A DNA stretch of 28,352 nucleotides from UBA5109 sp964606735 (GCA_964606735.1 CAZSHI010000031.1:1-28352), one strand, 5' to 3'; shown: positions 8,431 to 15,319, numbered from the stretch's first letter. A program made the numbers and translations. Notes: generated by a model from the letters alone, not told the origin.

Positions 8431-8606
8431 CTCGGTGTCCTCGTGGTTTCGGAGGCCGCAAGCGGCATGCAAGCTCACCCTGGAAAGTGTGTATACGGAA
8501 ACGTATCGAGGGTTCGACAAACTCGCGTTAGCGAGTGAAGCGCGCCACGTTTTACAGTGGCCTGCCGCAGGGATTCGCGCAGCGAACCATCCCTCTCTCG
8601 CCGTCA
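8431..8606 (+). pseudogene. Degraded tRNA-Ser(GGA)-like copy with two insertions
   Basis: Bases 8479-8517 repeat 39 bases of tRNA-Ser (8354-8392) exactly. The repeat covers half the anticodon loop, the whole variable arm and the 5' half of the T-arm. After the T-loop TTCGA a 71-base insertion (8518-8588) interrupts the gene, and the tRNA pattern resumes with ATCCCTCTCTCGCC (8589-8602) and a GTCA end instead of GCCA. The D-arm region (GGTGTCC, GTGGTTTCGGAGG at 8433-8455) is recognisable but diverged. About 20 extra bases containing a CCGC-AA-GCGG hairpin lie before the anticodon stem. The 5' acceptor strand no longer pairs with the 3' strand. It cannot be a normal tRNA, but its position between tRNA-Ser and a terminator suggests it is transcribed with it. 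Confidence 0.7.
8518..8588 (+). repeat. Hairpin-rich insertion inside the tRNA-Ser-like copy
   Basis: 71 bases made almost wholly of three short stem-loops: ACTCGC-GTTA-GCGAGT (about 8521-8536), GCCAC/GTGGC (about 8544-8561) and GG-A-TTCGC-GCA-GCGAA-CC (about 8571-8588). The insertion is placed exactly between the halves of the T-loop, so the T-stem GAGGG/CCCTC could still close around it. It resembles a REP/BIME-type palindromic insertion, but I cannot assign a family. Confidence 0.5.
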
Positions 8607-8608
8607 AT

Positions 8609-8636
8609 AAAAAATACCGCGCGAGCGGTTTTTTAT
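8609..8636 (+). terminator. Intrinsic terminator of the tRNA-Ser transcript
   Basis: The short GC stem ACCGC-GCGA-GCGGT (8616-8629) is preceded by an A-run and followed by TTTTT. It lies directly after the tRNA-Ser-like copy, which places that copy inside the tRNA-Ser transcription unit. Confidence 0.75.
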
Positions 8637-8896
8637 GTCCGATAGCTAGCCTCAGAGAAGATGAGAAGCCTTGGCAGTGTCCATCCGCCGCGCTTCGCAA
8701 ACGGGGCACTTCAAGTTAAACCTGTTCCATATCAAGGCAATCAGCACAAGTGATGCAGCCTGGTTGAATAAGTACGCTTTATGGAGTTAACTTGTCCCTG
8801 ACCATAACAAGCTGATGGGCATGACAAAGTCGGGCCCGGCCAGGAGTCCATACAGAGTGGGCTCTAATTTTTTAAATAATAAAACGAGGTGAAAAC
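8637..8896 (+). other. Leader region of the sulfur-respiration cluster, no gene seen
   Basis: 260 bases between the tRNA terminator and the GTG start at 8897. I find no convincing gene and no clear FNR-type or sigma70 site. A weak TTGAAT (8764-8769)/TAACTT (8788-8793) pair at 18-bp spacing is the best promoter guess. Just before the start there is a small AGAG-TGGG-CTCT hairpin followed by an A/T-rich run, then the ribosome binding site GAGGTG at 8886-8891. Confidence 0.4.
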
Positions 8897-9589
8897 GTGG
8901 CTGCTGATAAAACTGACAATATCGAACGACGAAAGTTAATCAAGACGGTTGGCGCTGCTGCCATTGCCGGGGTTGCTATTAATTCGGCCCAGGTAAATGC
9001 CCAGAGTTCGGGCATGGGTACAGCCTTTGTTCCGCAAAAACATGCTGAGGATGCCTGGATGGGGGATCTGGCAGGTAGCCACCGTGTATTTATTGATACC
9101 TCGACACCACAGGGTGGCATTGATGCCCTGCGATATGCTTCCAATATTCTCAATGCTCATATCAATGCCTATGCAGGGGCAGAAGAGGACTATGCCATGA
9201 TCGTTTGCTATCGGCATGCCTCGACACCTTTTGCCTACAGTGATGAGGCGTGGCGGAAATATGGCGCCATTTTTTCCGGCATCATGAATTACACAAACGC
9301 AGAAGGCGGCACTTCCTTTGATGGAAACCCCCTGAAAACAACGGATGCCAGCTTTCCGGGGATGACGGTTGAGGACATGGCTTCCAGAGGGATTCGCTAT
9401 GCTATCTGTGCTTCTGCCACCAATTTCATTGCTTCCATGGTTGCCAATAATACCGGGTCCAGCCGAGAGGCGGTCTTGGAAGAATTGAGAGCAGACACCA
9501 TCAGAAACAGCCGTTTTGTTCCTGCCGGGGTCATGGCTGCGACACGTGCTCAGGAATACGGATACAGCCTGTTATATTCAGCGGGTTAG
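8897..9589 (+). CDS. Tat-exported DsrE-like sulfur-transfer-type protein
   Basis: 230 residues from a GTG start with a GAGGTG ribosome binding site 5 bp upstream. The N-terminus has a twin-arginine signal (ERRKLIKTVGAAAIAGVA, Arg11-Arg12), with cleavage probably near 35, so the folded protein goes to the periplasm. The rest looks like the DsrE/DsrF/TusD fold. HRVFIDTSTPQGGIDALRYA resembles its first strand and helix. MASRGIRYAICAS (Cys171), and RFVPAGVMAATRAQEYGYSLLY at the C-terminus, match the pattern of a conserved Cys strand and a 'vPaGv..l...qe.GYayl' tail. Cys104 (MIVC) is the other candidate sulfur carrier. DsrE proteins normally act in the cytoplasm, so a Tat-exported one is noteworthy. 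It lies 3 bp before the oxidase gene and is presumably coupled to it. Confidence 0.6.
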   Translation: MAADKTDNIERRKLIKTVGAAAIAGVAINSAQVNAQSSGMGTAFVPQKHAEDAWMGDLAGSHRVFIDTSTPQGGIDALRYASNILNAHINAYAGAEEDYAMIVCYRHASTPFAYSDEAWRKYGAIFSGIMNYTNAEGGTSFDGNPLKTTDASFPGMTVEDMASRGIRYAICASATNFIASMVANNTGSSREAVLEELRADTIRNSRFVPAGVMAATRAQEYGYSLLYSAG

Positions 9590-9592
9590 TCC

Positions 9593-12241
9593 TTGTCACT
9601 GAGCCATATGAGTAGTGGGTCCTCGATTCCTTCCTCCCGGCCAGTCTGTGAGCAGCTGATTTATCTTCATGCCATGGCGGCATTCAGCACCCTATTGCTG
9701 GCTGCCCTCATTGGCGTGCTGCTTTCATTGCAATTTGTCATTCCAGACCTGTTCGATAGCTGGACGGCTATCAATTGGGGAAGGTTTCGATATGCCCATA
9801 CCCAGGGCATTATGTTTGGCTGGTTAGGCAATGCTTTTTTTGCCTTTTTGTACCATGCAGTTCCAGCCCTGACGATGAAGGCTGTTACCAGTGAGCGCCT
9901 GGGCTACTGGCTGTTTGCCTTGTGGAACTTCGTGGTTGTCTTGCCCGGTCTAATCCTGGTGATTGCCGGCATCAGCCAGCCCATTGAATGGGCTGAATTT
10001 CCGCTGATTATCGATATGTTCACCTTGCTCTGTCTGTTCCTGGCAGCTTGTCAGTTTCTGCCCAATTTTTTCAGCAAAGGCTTGGAAAATCTGTACGTGT
10101 CCAGCTGGTACATTATCGGTTCGCTGGTATTTACCATCATGGCTTTCCCCATGGGGAATATCGTGCCGGAAATTGTGCCGGGTGCTGAAAGCGCCGCCTT
10201 TGGTGGACTATGGATTCATGATGCGGTGGGGCTGTTTGTCACGCCTCTGGCTCTGGCCATTTTGTATTTCGTCATACCCGCTGTCACCGGCAGGCCAATT
10301 TTCAGCCACTTCCTATCCATGGTGGGGTTCTGGGGGCTGTTCTTTTTATATCCCCTGAATGGAACACATCATTATGTGTTTTCAGTCATTCCGATGAGTG
10401 CACAATTGGGAGCAATAGCCGCTTCAGCTTTGCTGGGTTTGGTTGTAATCCTGGTGGTTGCCAATTTGCTGCTGTCTATCCGTGCCGATGCAGTCGCCAG
10501 AAAAGACATCGCCCTACGCTATGTTTTCATGTCGGTCATTTTTTATCTCATCGTCAGTATCCAGGGCTCCTTACAGGCTCAAATGAGCCTGAATCAAGCT
10601 GTACACTTTACCGACTGGGTGATAGGCCACTCGCATCTGGCCATGCTTGGCTTTGCCACCTTCGCCGGCATTGGTGGCATTCTCTATGCCTGGCAGAAGA
10701 TACCCTGGGCACCCTACAATGAAAAAACACTCGGCTGGTCATTCTGGCTTCTGGTGCTGGGCATTACTGTGATGGTTGTCGACCTGACGATTGCTGGCCT
10801 TATGCAGGCACGCTTATGGCAAAGTGAGGCCCCCTGGATGAGTTCAATTGTTGCTTCGAGGCCTTACTGGTTTATCAGGACCTTCTCAGCCCTGCCCATA
10901 ATTGCTGGTTTCATGCTGCTGATATATGGTCTCTTTGTCAGACCAAAAACCGATGCCGCCACTGAGAGTAATGTATCGAGCTTCGAAATCAGGGAGTCCA
11001 TTTCAGCATATCTCCTGACACCGAGCAGGGATGTGTTGAGAAAGTCCTATCTGATAGCAGGTATCGCGGGGCTGGGCTTTTTCACTCTGTCCATTGTCCT
11101 GCTGGGTGTTTTGCCGGGCCAGCAGCTTGATCGTCAAATTCAGCTAATGACCCCGGACAATGTTCTGCAACCCTCAAGTGCGGCATTGCGGGGCCGGGAA
11201 ATTTACGCCAGAGAAGGTTGTGCATACTGTCATACCCAGCAAATTCGCTTTCTGGCGGCTGATATCACCCGTTTTGGTGCACCAACACTGGCCTGGGAAG
11301 GGCAGTTTGATTTTCCTCACCTGTGGGGGACAAGAAGGATAGGTCCTGACCTGTCCAGAGCTGGCTCGACAAGAAACTCAGACTGGCAGTTGGCTCACCT
11401 CTACTCACCGAGAAGTGTTGTCCCTTCATCGATTATGCCTTCGTATCAATGGCTTTTTGATGGTGATCCAACAAGACCAAAACAGGAGGCCTATGATTTG
11501 CTGGCTTATTTGGAATCATTGGGTAATGCCCGGGACATAGCCTGGCCGGATGGCGACCAGAAAATAAGAGACTTGATTGATCAGGATAGATGGACCCTGA
11601 TGTCGGTCAATCTGCTTCAGTTAAATGCACACCCCGGTATGGCCGATCTAAGCCGGGATGCCCCAGTACTGCCAGATTCGGCTGAAATAGAGTTAGATCA
11701 GGCCTATTACCTTTGGCAAAATAACTGTGCGGGTTGTCATGGTGCACAGGGGGCTGGAGATGGTCCTGCATCGGCATGGCTTGAGCCCCGTCCCGCCGAT
11801 TTAACCCAGCGTGTATACACTCAGGGCAGAATTGCCGAAGTGCTTTGGCAGGGCATTCCGGGAACGGCAATGCCGGCCTGGCGGGATCAGTCGCTGGAAG
11901 ATATTTCAGCCCTGGTCGAACTGGTGAAAAGTTTTTCCAGTCTAGCTGACATCAATGAGTCGGCTGATGCGGAGCTCAGTCTGGGAGAAGCTGTTTATGC
12001 CAGTAACTGTATCCAGTGCCATGGGCTTTCAGGTCAGGGAGATGGGTTTGCAGCAAATGAGCTGCAGATCAGACCTGTTAATTTTACCGTCCAGAGTCTC
12101 AGCTTGGAGGAAAGTGTCAGCATATTACAGAACGGTGTAGCGGGGACACCAATGGCACCCTGGACAGACAGGCTTTCAACTGAGGAAATAGTGGCCGTGT
12201 CACGGTACATTCGAAGTCTGTTTATCGGAGATGATGCCTAG
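9593..12241 (+). CDS. ccoNO: cbb3-type cytochrome oxidase with CcoN, CcoO and CcoP-like parts fused in one chain
   Basis: 882 residues. Residues about 20-470 are a heme-copper oxidase core of the C (cbb3) type. Heme b ligands are His69 (RYAHTQG) and His348; CuB ligands are His209 (WIHDAVG) and His259-His260 (GTHH); heme b3 ligand is His346 (IGHSH). Tyr253, six residues before the HH pair, matches the cross-linked Tyr of cbb3 enzymes. A TM at about 485-507 then leads into a CcoO-like domain with EGCAYCHTQQIR (heme c at Cys543-His547), RRIGPDLSRAG and axial Met615 (SIMPSYQW). Two more cytochrome c domains follow: CAGCH 712-716 with Met760, and CIQCH 806-810 with Met854, as in CcoP but without its own membrane anchor. 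It should reduce oxygen to water at the inner membrane with periplasmic hemes. The start is uncertain: TTG 9593 or ATG 9608, neither with a strong ribosome binding site. Confidence 0.85.
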   Translation: MSLSHMSSGSSIPSSRPVCEQLIYLHAMAAFSTLLLAALIGVLLSLQFVIPDLFDSWTAINWGRFRYAHTQGIMFGWLGNAFFAFLYHAVPALTMKAVTSERLGYWLFALWNFVVVLPGLILVIAGISQPIEWAEFPLIIDMFTLLCLFLAACQFLPNFFSKGLENLYVSSWYIIGSLVFTIMAFPMGNIVPEIVPGAESAAFGGLWIHDAVGLFVTPLALAILYFVIPAVTGRPIFSHFLSMVGFWGLFFLYPLNGTHHYVFSVIPMSAQLGAIAASALLGLVVILVVANLLLSIRADAVARKDIALRYVFMSVIFYLIVSIQGSLQAQMSLNQAVHFTDWVIGHSHLAMLGFATFAGIGGILYAWQKIPWAPYNEKTLGWSFWLLVLGITVMVVDLTIAGLMQARLWQSEAPWMSSIVASRPYWFIRTFSALPIIAGFMLLIYGLFVRPKTDAATESNVSSFEIRESISAYLLTPSRDVLRKSYLIAGIAGLGFFTLSIVLLGVLPGQQLDRQIQLMTPDNVLQPSSAALRGREIYAREGCAYCHTQQIRFLAADITRFGAPTLAWEGQFDFPHLWGTRRIGPDLSRAGSTRNSDWQLAHLYSPRSVVPSSIMPSYQWLFDGDPTRPKQEAYDLLAYLESLGNARDIAWPDGDQKIRDLIDQDRWTLMSVNLLQLNAHPGMADLSRDAPVLPDSAEIELDQAYYLWQNNCAGCHGAQGAGDGPASAWLEPRPADLTQRVYTQGRIAEVLWQGIPGTAMPAWRDQSLEDISALVELVKSFSSLADINESADAELSLGEAVYASNCIQCHGLSGQGDGFAANELQIRPVNFTVQSLSLEESVSILQNGVAGTPMAPWTDRLSTEEIVAVSRYIRSLFIGDDA

Positions 12242-12256
12242 TCGGGGGGGGGTGCG

Positions 12257-12403
12257 ATGATTATCAATTTCATCATTATAGTGAGTATCGTATTATTTGC
12301 AGGATTTCAGCTGACTTATCTTGTCAGATCTGATTACCGTGAGCAGGTTGAAAGACCCAAATATACTTTTTTGAAAAACCTGGAAGAATTTAACAAGCGC
12401 TAG
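12257..12403 (+). CDS. 48-residue single-helix membrane protein, CcoQ/CcoS-like position
   Basis: A small ORF starting at ATG 12257, 15 bp after the oxidase stop, and ending 9 bp before the TsdA gene. Residues 2-23 form one hydrophobic helix (IINFIIIVSIVLFAGFQL) followed by a charged tail (YREQVERPKYTFLKNLEEFNKR). The N-out or N-in topology cannot be told. Position, size and layout suit a small accessory subunit of the oxidase, comparable to CcoQ. I see no sequence proof of homology. The ribosome binding site is embedded in a run of nine G at 12244-12252. Confidence 0.6.
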   Translation: MIINFIIIVSIVLFAGFQLTYLVRSDYREQVERPKYTFLKNLEEFNKR

Positions 12404-12412
12404 AACTGACTT

Positions 12413-13378
12413 ATGGCTGATACAAAAACACGTCCCGCGACAATAAATTACCTGGTAGTGGCAGGTGTATTTTTTTCATGCTTGCTGGCAGCTCTCTTTT
12501 ATATCTTGGCCAGGCCCGATAGCGATCCGCTGGATGAATTAAAGAGCAGCGCCGAATATGGCAGACAGCTGATTCGTGAAACAGCGACATTGTTAGGACC
12601 TGACCAGGGAGATCCCGCCCTGCGATATTCTGGCAATCGACTCGATTGCTCTTCCTGTCACCTGGAAAGTGGCAGGCAGCCCGGCACCTTGTCCCTGTTG
12701 GAAGCATCTTCTCGATACCCTCGATTTTCCGGCAGGGATGGCCGGATAGGGGATCTTAAAGACCGCATCAATGGCTGCATGCAAAGAAGCATGGACGGCA
12801 TTCCATTCCCCAGAGATAGTGTTGAACTGGCCGCCATGGAGACCTATATCCTGAGTCTTGGGGATCAATTCAGGGCCTTTTCCAGTGACAGGCTGGAATC
12901 AGATGAGCCAGCGGCGTTTGTGGAACCGGATCGACGGGCTGATTTGCTGGCCGGTGAAAGGGTTTATGTCGAGCGCTGCCAGATTTGCCATGGTGCAAAC
13001 GGTGAGGGCTTGTCTGAAAGTCCCGATATATCCGAAGGCTATTTATTTCCGCCACTTTGGGGGGAAGACAGTTATAACAATGGTGCCGGGATGAATCGTG
13101 TGTTAACGGCAGCGCGCTTCATCAAGGCAAGAATGCCCCTGGGCGAAGCTGATTTAACAGATGCAGAAGCCTATGATGTGTCGGCTTACATCAACTCCAA
13201 GCCCAGACCGCAAAAACAGAATCTGGAGGCGGATTATCCGGAATTGAGCAATAAGCCAATCGATAGTCCCTACCCACCTTATGCCGACCCCTTTCCACAG
13301 GAGCAGCACCAGTTTGGTCCTTTTGGCCCGATCAGGGATTTTTATAATGCTCTAGTGTCAGAAGACGAGCTTGATTAA
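12413..13378 (+). CDS. tsdA: Membrane-anchored diheme thiosulfate dehydrogenase, TsdA family
   Basis: 321 residues. TsdA joins two thiosulfates to tetrathionate in the periplasm, releasing two electrons; some homologues run the reverse reaction. One TM anchor (about 12-33) replaces a cleavable signal. The first heme site CSSCH is at 79-83 within GNRLDCSSCHLESG. The unusual axial Cys of TsdA is Cys122 in RINGCMQRSMDG. The second heme CQICH is at 199-203. The family blocks LFPPLWGEDSYNNGAGMNR, FIKARMPLG, EAYDVSAYINSKPRP and the C-terminal QHQFGPFGPI are all present. It follows the small membrane ORF by 9 bp in the oxidase operon, which suggests direct electron delivery to the fused c-type domains. 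No separate TsdB cytochrome gene is seen; the CcoP-like part may take that role. Confidence 0.85.
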   Translation: MADTKTRPATINYLVVAGVFFSCLLAALFYILARPDSDPLDELKSSAEYGRQLIRETATLLGPDQGDPALRYSGNRLDCSSCHLESGRQPGTLSLLEASSRYPRFSGRDGRIGDLKDRINGCMQRSMDGIPFPRDSVELAAMETYILSLGDQFRAFSSDRLESDEPAAFVEPDRRADLLAGERVYVERCQICHGANGEGLSESPDISEGYLFPPLWGEDSYNNGAGMNRVLTAARFIKARMPLGEADLTDAEAYDVSAYINSKPRPQKQNLEADYPELSNKPIDSPYPPYADPFPQEQHQFGPFGPIRDFYNALVSEDELD

Positions 13379-13452
13379 GGCGTATCAGGGTATTATTCGC
13401 AGCGAAAGTTTTTAACAGCATTACTATACATTTCATCAACAGGCGGAACTCA

Positions 13453-13803
13453 ATGCTTAAAATACAATTTTTTGGACGCGTACTTTCTATACTGGTGCTA
13501 GCGGTGATTCTGGTTGCCTGTGCCCAATTTCCAGATGCCGCCGGGGAGCCGGTGTGGATCGATGTGCGTACCGTGGCAGAATATGATGAAGATCATATTG
13601 ATAATGATCTGAATATCCCGTTGAACACTATCGATATTGATCAATTTTCAAGCATGTTTGATGAGGATGATGAAATAAACCTTTATTGCCGTAGTGGTAA
13701 CCGGGCAGGACAGGCAAAAAATATACTTGAGGCTGCCGGCTTTACCAATGTCAATAATATGGGTGGCATTGATGAGGTGAGAATATTACGGGGGTTGCCC
13801 TGA
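13453..13803 (+). CDS. Periplasmic rhodanese-domain lipoprotein
   Basis: 116 residues. The N-terminal signal ends in a lipobox LVAC with Cys23 as the lipidation site; the next residue is Ala, which favours the outer membrane. Residues about 33-113 are a single rhodanese domain with WIDVRTVAEYDEDHI and the active-site loop LYCRSGNRAG (Cys79). Size and fold match PspE-type sulfurtransferases, which move sulfane sulfur from thiosulfate to an acceptor. It lies 74 bp after tsdA on the same strand. Its role with TsdA and the DsrE-like protein is inferred from proximity. Confidence 0.85.
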   Translation: MLKIQFFGRVLSILVLAVILVACAQFPDAAGEPVWIDVRTVAEYDEDHIDNDLNIPLNTIDIDQFSSMFDEDDEINLYCRSGNRAGQAKNILEAAGFTNVNNMGGIDEVRILRGLP

Positions 13804-13898
13804 CATCTCAGACAATAAGTGCGCGTTTTTTCTATCTGTGATTGTTGATATTTTATTTTCGTGAAAGAATGACCGGTAGAAAACTATAACAAAAAGGC

Positions 13899-13935
13899 TT
13901 ACTGGCCAGTAAATTCTGGCAAGCAATGCCAGTAA
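13899..13935 (+). promoter_or_regulatory. Palindrome and overlapping inverted repeats before the first duplicated gene
   Basis: TTACTGGCCAGTAA (13899-13912) is a perfect 14-bp palindrome. Its left half TTACTGGC recurs inverted as GCCAGTAA at 13928-13935, and CTGGCA/TGCCAG (13916-13921, 13927-13932) can form a second hairpin. A possible -10 TATAAC at 13885 would put the transcription start at the palindrome. It could be a repressor operator or a leader with alternative folds; the ribosome binding site AGAGAGGA follows at 13936-13943. Confidence 0.4.
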
Positions 13936-13948
13936 TAGAGAGGAAACA

Positions 13949-14482
13949 ATGAAAAAAATTATCAGAAAATCATTAGGTTTTTTACTGGTTCTTCCCGTGT
14001 TGATGGTATTGACGCAGTCATTGGCTCTCGCAGAGCCCAAGCTCTTCCCGGGTTTTCTGTTTGTTGAAAATGCCTATCTGGAGCGTTCGGAACAAAATGA
14101 AAACCAGGCAGTTGCCCATTTCAGTATCAGGAACCTGCATACGGATGATCCACTGGTCCTGCTGGGCGTAACGGGTGAGATGTTTGAGGAGGCCAGGCTG
14201 TATGATGCGCAAAATAACATGCGTGAAGAGTTTGTAATCAACCCTGGTGAAACGCTTAGAGGCTTGCGTGCCGAATTGAACGATATCGAGTTCACTGATG
14301 CTGAGGCAATTAGCATAGCGCTCAATCTTTATATTCGCCGCGGTCTGCTTGCCATGGAGGCAATTGAGGAAGTCAATAACGATGAAGGTCAACAAGGTGC
14401 TTTTTTCGGAGGGCTCAAGAACCGCGAGGCAGGAGTTCCCAATGAAGATGAGTACCTGGTCGCTTTTGATATCAGAAACTAG
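13949..14482 (+). CDS. Secreted protein, tandem copy 1, weakly like copper chaperone PCu(A)C
   Basis: 177 residues with a clear Sec signal (cleavage after LALA at 28). The mature start EPKLFPGFLFVENAYLE and the order of strands (AVAHFSIRNLHTDDPLVLLGV, then EEFVINPGETL) recall the cupredoxin-like PCu(A)C/DUF461 fold. That family's copper-binding His and Met residues are not seen at the expected places, so copper binding is doubtful. The C-terminus ends REAGVPNEDEYLVAFDIRN. The next gene repeats this architecture. Neighbouring cytochrome oxidase genes would fit a metal-delivery relative, but this is a guess and the family is otherwise unrecognised. Confidence 0.55.
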   Translation: MKKIIRKSLGFLLVLPVLMVLTQSLALAEPKLFPGFLFVENAYLERSEQNENQAVAHFSIRNLHTDDPLVLLGVTGEMFEEARLYDAQNNMREEFVINPGETLRGLRAELNDIEFTDAEAISIALNLYIRRGLLAMEAIEEVNNDEGQQGAFFGGLKNREAGVPNEDEYLVAFDIRN

Positions 14483-14567
14483 CCGTTAAAACATTCTGGC
14501 TGACTATAAGGCCAGCCAACTGGGCAATGCCTCGCAGGTTTGTTAAAGTTCAGCAAACAGCGTTGAT

Positions 14568-14593
14568 AAAAAACCCGCACAAGCGGGTTTTTT
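14568..14593 (+). terminator. Intrinsic terminator after tandem copy 1
   Basis: AAAAAACCCGC (14568-14578), loop ACAA, GCGGGTTTTTT (14583-14593): a perfect stem with a T-run. The terminator after copy 2 has the same core. Confidence 0.85.
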
Positions 14594-14714
14594 ATGGAAG
14601 AGGCCCCTGGCAGGAACAGGCAAGCCATGAATATCCTTTATTGATTCATATTTGTCCTGCCTAAAAACTTTAAAATATGCGTAGAACTTAATACCAAGAG
14701 AACGAGCATTAGTT

Positions 14715-15236
14715 ATGAACAAATTACGCCAGTCTGTATCGAGCCTTTTGTTGCTATTTCCTTTACTACTGTTGAGTTCATCAGCAGTTTTCGCCGAACC
14801 CAAGCTCTTCCCAGGGTTTTTATTCGTGGAGAGCGCCTATCTGGAGCAGTCTGGCAGTGCTGCCGATGAAGCCGATATTTACTTTAGCATCAGGAATCTG
14901 CATGCAGATGATCCGATTGTCTTGCTGGGTATTAACGGAGACGAGGAAGCCGCTGCCACGATGTATGACGGGCAAAATGCCATGCTGCAGCAAATTGTGA
15001 TCAACCCGGGTGAAACCGTTTCAGGGATTCATGCTGTGTTGAGAAATGCCGATTTATCTGCTGCTGAGGACGGCCAGCTGGCCTTAAATCTCCTTATCCG
15101 GCGCGGACTGGAAGCATTGCCTCCAGTGGATGCAATAGAAAGCAGCGGCGGATTGTTTTCAGGTGGTGTTAAGGCGCGTGAAGCGGGTATTCCTAATGAA
15201 GATGACTACCAGGTGCGTTTCGATATCAGAAACTGA
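14715..15236 (+). CDS. Secreted protein, tandem copy 2, paralogue of the upstream gene
   Basis: 173 residues, signal peptide ending VFA at about 27. It shares with copy 1 the mature start EPKLFPGFLFVE, the central FSIRNLHADDPIVLLGI, the VINPGET and NLLIRRGL motifs, and the ending REAGIPNEDDYQVRFDIRN. Intervening residues are well diverged, so the duplication is not recent. Its own upstream spacer (about 120 bp after the first terminator) and its own terminator suggest separate expression. Function is unknown; see copy 1 for the PCu(A)C-like comparison. Confidence 0.55.
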   Translation: MNKLRQSVSSLLLLFPLLLLSSSAVFAEPKLFPGFLFVESAYLEQSGSAADEADIYFSIRNLHADDPIVLLGINGDEEAAATMYDGQNAMLQQIVINPGETVSGIHAVLRNADLSAAEDGQLALNLLIRRGLEALPPVDAIESSGGLFSGGVKAREAGIPNEDDYQVRFDIRN

Positions 15237-15319
15237 CCCTGACTCATTTGCTCCCAGTGGCGAATTTGCCTGCTGTGCTTAAAGACAGTAAGCCCAAAAG
15301 TACATGCAAGAAGACAATC

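Noticed and set aside
8431..8606. The odd tRNA-Ser-like element as selenocysteine tRNA or tmRNA.
   Set aside because: The anticodon loop is an exact copy of Ser GGA, not TCA, and the insertion has no tag-peptide frame or tmRNA signature. The acceptor strands do not pair.
8280..8719. Several overlapping open frames across tRNA-Ser and its copy, both strands.
   Set aside because: They run through the tRNA, hairpins and terminator, have no ribosome binding sites, and repeat the tRNA-derived peptide; they are chance frames.
8764..8793. TTGAAT/TAACTT as promoter of the sulfur cluster.
   Set aside because: The spacing of 18 is acceptable but the -10 matches poorly. It is mentioned only as the best guess within the leader region.
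8815..8892. 25-codon frame in the leader of the sulfur cluster ending just before the GTG start.
   Set aside because: No ribosome binding site and low-information composition; a leader peptide is possible but unsupported.
9593..12241. The heme-copper core might be a nitric oxide reductase (NorB-like).
   Set aside because: NorB has Glu residues after the CuB His (HxxxE) and lacks the cbb3 Tyr. Here His209 is followed by DAVG, Tyr253 is present, and the CcoO-like domain is fused on, so an oxygen-reducing cbb3 type fits better.
14483..14567. CTGGC/GCCAG inverted repeat after tandem copy 1.
   Set aside because: The short stem with a long loop has no T-run; the real terminator is at 14568-14593.
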